Source: Alphaproteobacteria bacterium
Lineage (GTDB): Bacteria > Pseudomonadota > Alphaproteobacteria > Rhizobiales > Hyphomicrobiaceae
Length of the DNA: 64,000 bases
Assembly (NCBI GenBank): GCA_022600345.1
Contig: JAHZKP010000002.1
Coordinates: forward strand, 1 to 64,000
Reading direction: 5' to 3'
Notes under the pieces: model-generated
Seen by the model: only the letters and a program-made list of their open reading frames with translations
What the model was told of the DNA's origin: nothing
The model's database searches: none
Part shown: one piece after another, positions 61,281 through 64,000 of the stretch
How the letters are laid out: each line of letters starts with the position of its first letter
Position numbering within the stretch: the stretch's first letter is position 1
Program-made: the position numbers and the translations under genes

Positions 61281-61553
61281 GAGATGGAGTTCCAAGGCAG
61301 GGAGGTAAAGGGTCCGGCCCGTTCTTATGAGAGCCGTTAGGCGGGCATACGTTATGGCCCAAGCCGATTGCCTACAGCAACTTCTAATCGCCCCGCATAT
61401 GTCCAATGCAGGATTTCTCTGTGGCGATGGGCCCGCCCTTAGGGGGCTTTCCTGATCGCCCTTAGGCGCGCTATGGCTGCCGAAACGAATTCGATCATGA
61501 ACCCGGCGAGACCGCCAGTCGCCCCCCGGAATCGCCATTCGGCTAAAGGACTA
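61281..61553. promoter_or_regulatory. Divergent maeB-mutS promoter region
   Basis: 273 bases between divergent genes with no open gene of their own. Both promoters must lie here. A CCCTTAGGGGG-type sequence at 61436-61446 is a short inverted repeat, but I cannot assign a site. Confidence 0.5.
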
Positions 61554-64000
61554 ATGTCGAATAACAACCAACAAGCCTCGCGCACCAGGCCGTCCAAGTC
61601 GGCCAAGCCCGGAAAGCCTTCGGCCAAGCCCGGCGCCACCAAGGCTGCCGGGGCTACGCCGTCAATGGCGCAGTACCTGGAAATCAAGGCGGCCAACCCC
61701 GATAGCCTGCTGTGGTATCGCATGGGCGACTTTTATGAGTTGTTCTTTGAAGACGCCGTCACCGCCGCCCAGGCTCTCAGCATCGTCCTGACCAAGCGCG
61801 GCAAGCACCTGGGCGAAGACATTCCGATGTGCGGCGTTCCCGTCGTCCGCTCGGATGAATATCTCGAACGCCTGATCCGCAAGGGCTACCGGGTTGCCGT
61901 GTGTGAGCAACTCGAAGATCCAGCCGAAGCCAGGAAGCGCGGCGCCAAGGCCGTCGTCCACCGCGATGTGGTCCGCCTTGTTACGCCAGGCACCCTGACC
62001 GAAGAAACCTTGCTGGAGCCCAATGCCCGCAACTATCTCACAGCCCTGTTCCCCGAGCCATTGGATGACGGTGAACCTTCCGGAAACCGCCGCGTTGCGC
62101 TTGCCTCGCTGGATATCTCAACCGGCGAATTCGAAGTCGGCAGCGCCTGCGAAGTCGACCTGCCCGGCGAGTTGGCCCGCCTCCATCCCCGCGAAATCCT
62201 GACCCCCGACGCCACCTCGTCCGATCAACGTTTTGAACGCGCGCTAAGCCTGTCTCCGGCAGCCCGAACGCCGATGCCTGCCGTCCATTTCGATAGTCGT
62301 TCGGGCGAGTTCGATCTCAAGTCCCGCCTGGGCGTCGCCGATCTCAATGCCTTTGGCGAATTCACCCGCGCCGAACTGGCCGCCATCGCGGGGCTGTTGA
62401 AATATGTCGACCTGACCCAGATCGGCAAGAAGCCGGTCATCCGTCCGCCGGTCCGATCAGCCGGCGATGCAATCTTGATGATCGATCCGGCAAGCCGCTC
62501 CAGCCTTGAATTGACCCGCTCGGCATCGGGCGACCGGCGCGGCAGCCTGCTGTCGGCCATCGACCTCACCGTGACCGGCCCAGGTTCGCGCGAATTGGCA
62601 GCCCGCCTGACAAGCCCGCTATGCGACATCGCCGCCATAACCGCCCGGCTTGATGCCGTCGGCTACCTGATCGACGCCCCCGACCTGCGCGAAGATGCCC
62701 GCCGTGCCCTCAAGGGTGCCCCCGATATCGCACGCGCGATCTCGCGGCTGTCCTTCGGGCGTGGATCGCCCCGCGATCTGGGCTTTGTCCGCGACGGCCT
62801 CGGTGCAGCGGCAGCCTCCGCCCGGCTGATCGCCAAAAGCGCCGACAGCGCCAGTAGCATTGGCCTGCCCGCCCAGTTGGCAAACATTTGCGAAGTCTTA
62901 GACAACGCAGCCGGCCCGCTTCTGGACCACCTCACTAAGGCGCTTGGCGATGAACTGCCCGTCAATCGGCGCGATGGCGGCTTTGTCCGCGAGGGCTACC
63001 TTGTCGAACTCGACGAGGCCCGCCGCCTGAAGGAGGACGCCCGCCAGGTTTTGGCCGAATTGGAGGCCCGCTACCGCGACGAAACCGGCGTCAAGACCCT
63101 GAAAGTCCGCCAAAACAACATCCTGGGCTTCTATATCGAGGTCACCCAGGCCAACGCGGGCCCACTCACCAAAGAGCCGCACAACGAGGTGTTCCGCCAC
63201 CGCCAGACGATGGCCAACGCGATGCGCTTCGTGACCGATGAGTTGGCCGAAATCGAAGGCCGGATCGCCACCGCGGGCGAACGCGCGCTCAGCCTTGAAC
63301 AGGAAATCTTCACCGATCTGGCCCGCGCAATCGGTGGTGCCGAACTGGAATTGTGCAATATCGCCGCCGCCTTGGCTGAGCTGGATGTCGCAGCCGCCCT
63401 CGCCCAATTGGCTGAACGCGAGAACTATGTCCGCCCCCACCTTTCTAACGACCAGACCTTTGAAATCCGCGGCGGCCGCCACCCGGTCGTCGAACAATCC
63501 TTGAAGGCTGCCCGCGAAGGCCCGTTCATCGAGAACGACTGCCTGTTGGGCCTTGCCGGCGATACCGGCTATTCTCAGTCCGATAGCGGCGACATTCCAA
63601 GACCGCCCGGCTTCGACGACAGCCGCGCCGCCCGCATCTGGTTGGTGACAGGCCCCAACATGGCCGGCAAATCGACATTCCTGCGCCAGAACGCCTTGAT
63701 CTGCGTGCTTGCCCAGACCGGCTCATATGTTCCCGCCGAAAGCGCCCACATCGGCATTGTCGACCGCCTGTTTTCCCGCGTCGGCGCATCTGACGATCTG
63801 GCCCGCGGGCGCTCGACGTTCATGGTCGAGATGGTCGAAACAGCAGCCATCCTCAATCAGGCAACCGACCGCTCCCTGGTCATTCTCGATGAGATCGGAC
63901 GCGGCACGTCCACCTTCGATGGCTTGTCGATTGCCTGGGCCTGCGTCGAATACCTCCACGAGGTCAGGCGCTGCAGAACCCTGTTCGCCACCCACTACCA
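61554..64000 (+). CDS. mutS: DNA mismatch repair protein MutS (3' end cut off)
   Basis: This recognises mismatches and starts methyl-independent or nick-directed repair. The reading frame is open from ATG 61554 (AAAGGA just upstream) to the window end, 815 full codons. After a basic N-terminal extension of about 35 residues comes the mismatch-reading motif MGDFYELFFEDA, the connector and lever domains, Walker A GPNMAGKST (from residue 700), the DEIGRGTSTFDG Walker B and the FATHY motif. The final helix-turn-helix and C-terminal region lie beyond 64000. It is divergent from maeB. Confidence 0.97.
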   Translation, partial: MSNNNQQASRTRPSKSAKPGKPSAKPGATKAAGATPSMAQYLEIKAANPDSLLWYRMGDFYELFFEDAVTAAQALSIVLTKRGKHLGEDIPMCGVPVVRSDEYLERLIRKGYRVAVCEQLEDPAEARKRGAKAVVHRDVVRLVTPGTLTEETLLEPNARNYLTALFPEPLDDGEPSGNRRVALASLDISTGEFEVGSACEVDLPGELARLHPREILTPDATSSDQRFERALSLSPAARTPMPAVHFDSRSGEFDLKSRLGVADLNAFGEFTRAELAAIAGLLKYVDLTQIGKKPVIRPPVRSAGDAILMIDPASRSSLELTRSASGDRRGSLLSAIDLTVTGPGSRELAARLTSPLCDIAAITARLDAVGYLIDAPDLREDARRALKGAPDIARAISRLSFGRGSPRDLGFVRDGLGAAAASARLIAKSADSASSIGLPAQLANICEVLDNAAGPLLDHLTKALGDELPVNRRDGGFVREGYLVELDEARRLKEDARQVLAELEARYRDETGVKTLKVRQNNILGFYIEVTQANAGPLTKEPHNEVFRHRQTMANAMRFVTDELAEIEGRIATAGERALSLEQEIFTDLARAIGGAELELCNIAAALAELDVAAALAQLAERENYVRPHLSNDQTFEIRGGRHPVVEQSLKAAREGPFIENDCLLGLAGDTGYSQSDSGDIPRPPGFDDSRAARIWLVTGPNMAGKSTFLRQNALICVLAQTGSYVPAESAHIGIVDRLFSRVGASDDLARGRSTFMVEMVETAAILNQATDRSLVILDEIGRGTSTFDGLSIAWACVEYLHEVRRCRTLFATHY

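Overview
The window looks like a stretch of alphaproteobacterial chromosome, most likely Hyphomicrobiales (Rhizobiales). This rests on recognisable gene content and order: SRP RNA near dnaX and ybaB, a CycM-type membrane-anchored cytochrome c divergent from kdsB and pheA, a DUF6460 protein beside pyrD, the TauE/TIGR02186 pair, a PodJ-like SEL1 protein and a full YejABEF-type transporter. The DNA is GC-rich and mostly packed coding sequence. I see no insertion sequence, prophage, tRNA, rRNA or CRISPR array.

Layout. 1-3774 (minus strand): SRP RNA, a small two-gene insertion, dnaX and ybaB, ending in four tandem hairpin repeats at the left edge. 3885-7846: nudC, then a copper-delivery cluster (DUF2946 protein, His/Met-rich outer-membrane protein, PCu(A)C chaperone, SCO protein). 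8011-12835: an unrecognised membrane protein, an SDR oxidoreductase, pheA, kdsB and cytochrome cycM. 13056-21757: a peptide/microcin-C-type ABC importer with two binding proteins, then mscL. 22140-29710: TauE-type exporter with a TIGR02186 partner, the PdeM nuclease and Lhr-like helicase of the ligase-associated repair cluster, a DUF6460 protein, pyrD and a DUF952 protein. 29935-33774: two tandem DUF262/DUF1524 (GmrSD-like) proteins, the most defence-like part of the window.

34061-54370 is a signalling and monocarboxylate-uptake island. It holds a CrbS-type hybrid kinase with a sodium-symporter sensor module, a CrbR-type LuxR response regulator, and two separate sodium/solute symporters each preceded by a small membrane subunit. 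It also holds a CheY-like receiver next to a protein that fuses a degenerate histidine kinase to a DEDDh 3'-5' exonuclease, and a cNMP/CBS/DUF294 nucleotidyltransferase-like protein with a small membrane partner. YjbQ, a secreted coiled-coil protein and a 1300-residue SEL1/PodJ-like polarity protein lie inside it. The most unusual signal is the pseudokinase-exonuclease: glutamate stands where the phospho-accepting histidine should be, while all five exonuclease residues are intact.

54566-64000: an L,D-transpeptidase, an OpgC-like acyltransferase, the two-gene agmatine-to-putrescine pathway (aguA, aguB), the malic enzyme maeB, and divergent mutS running off the right edge.
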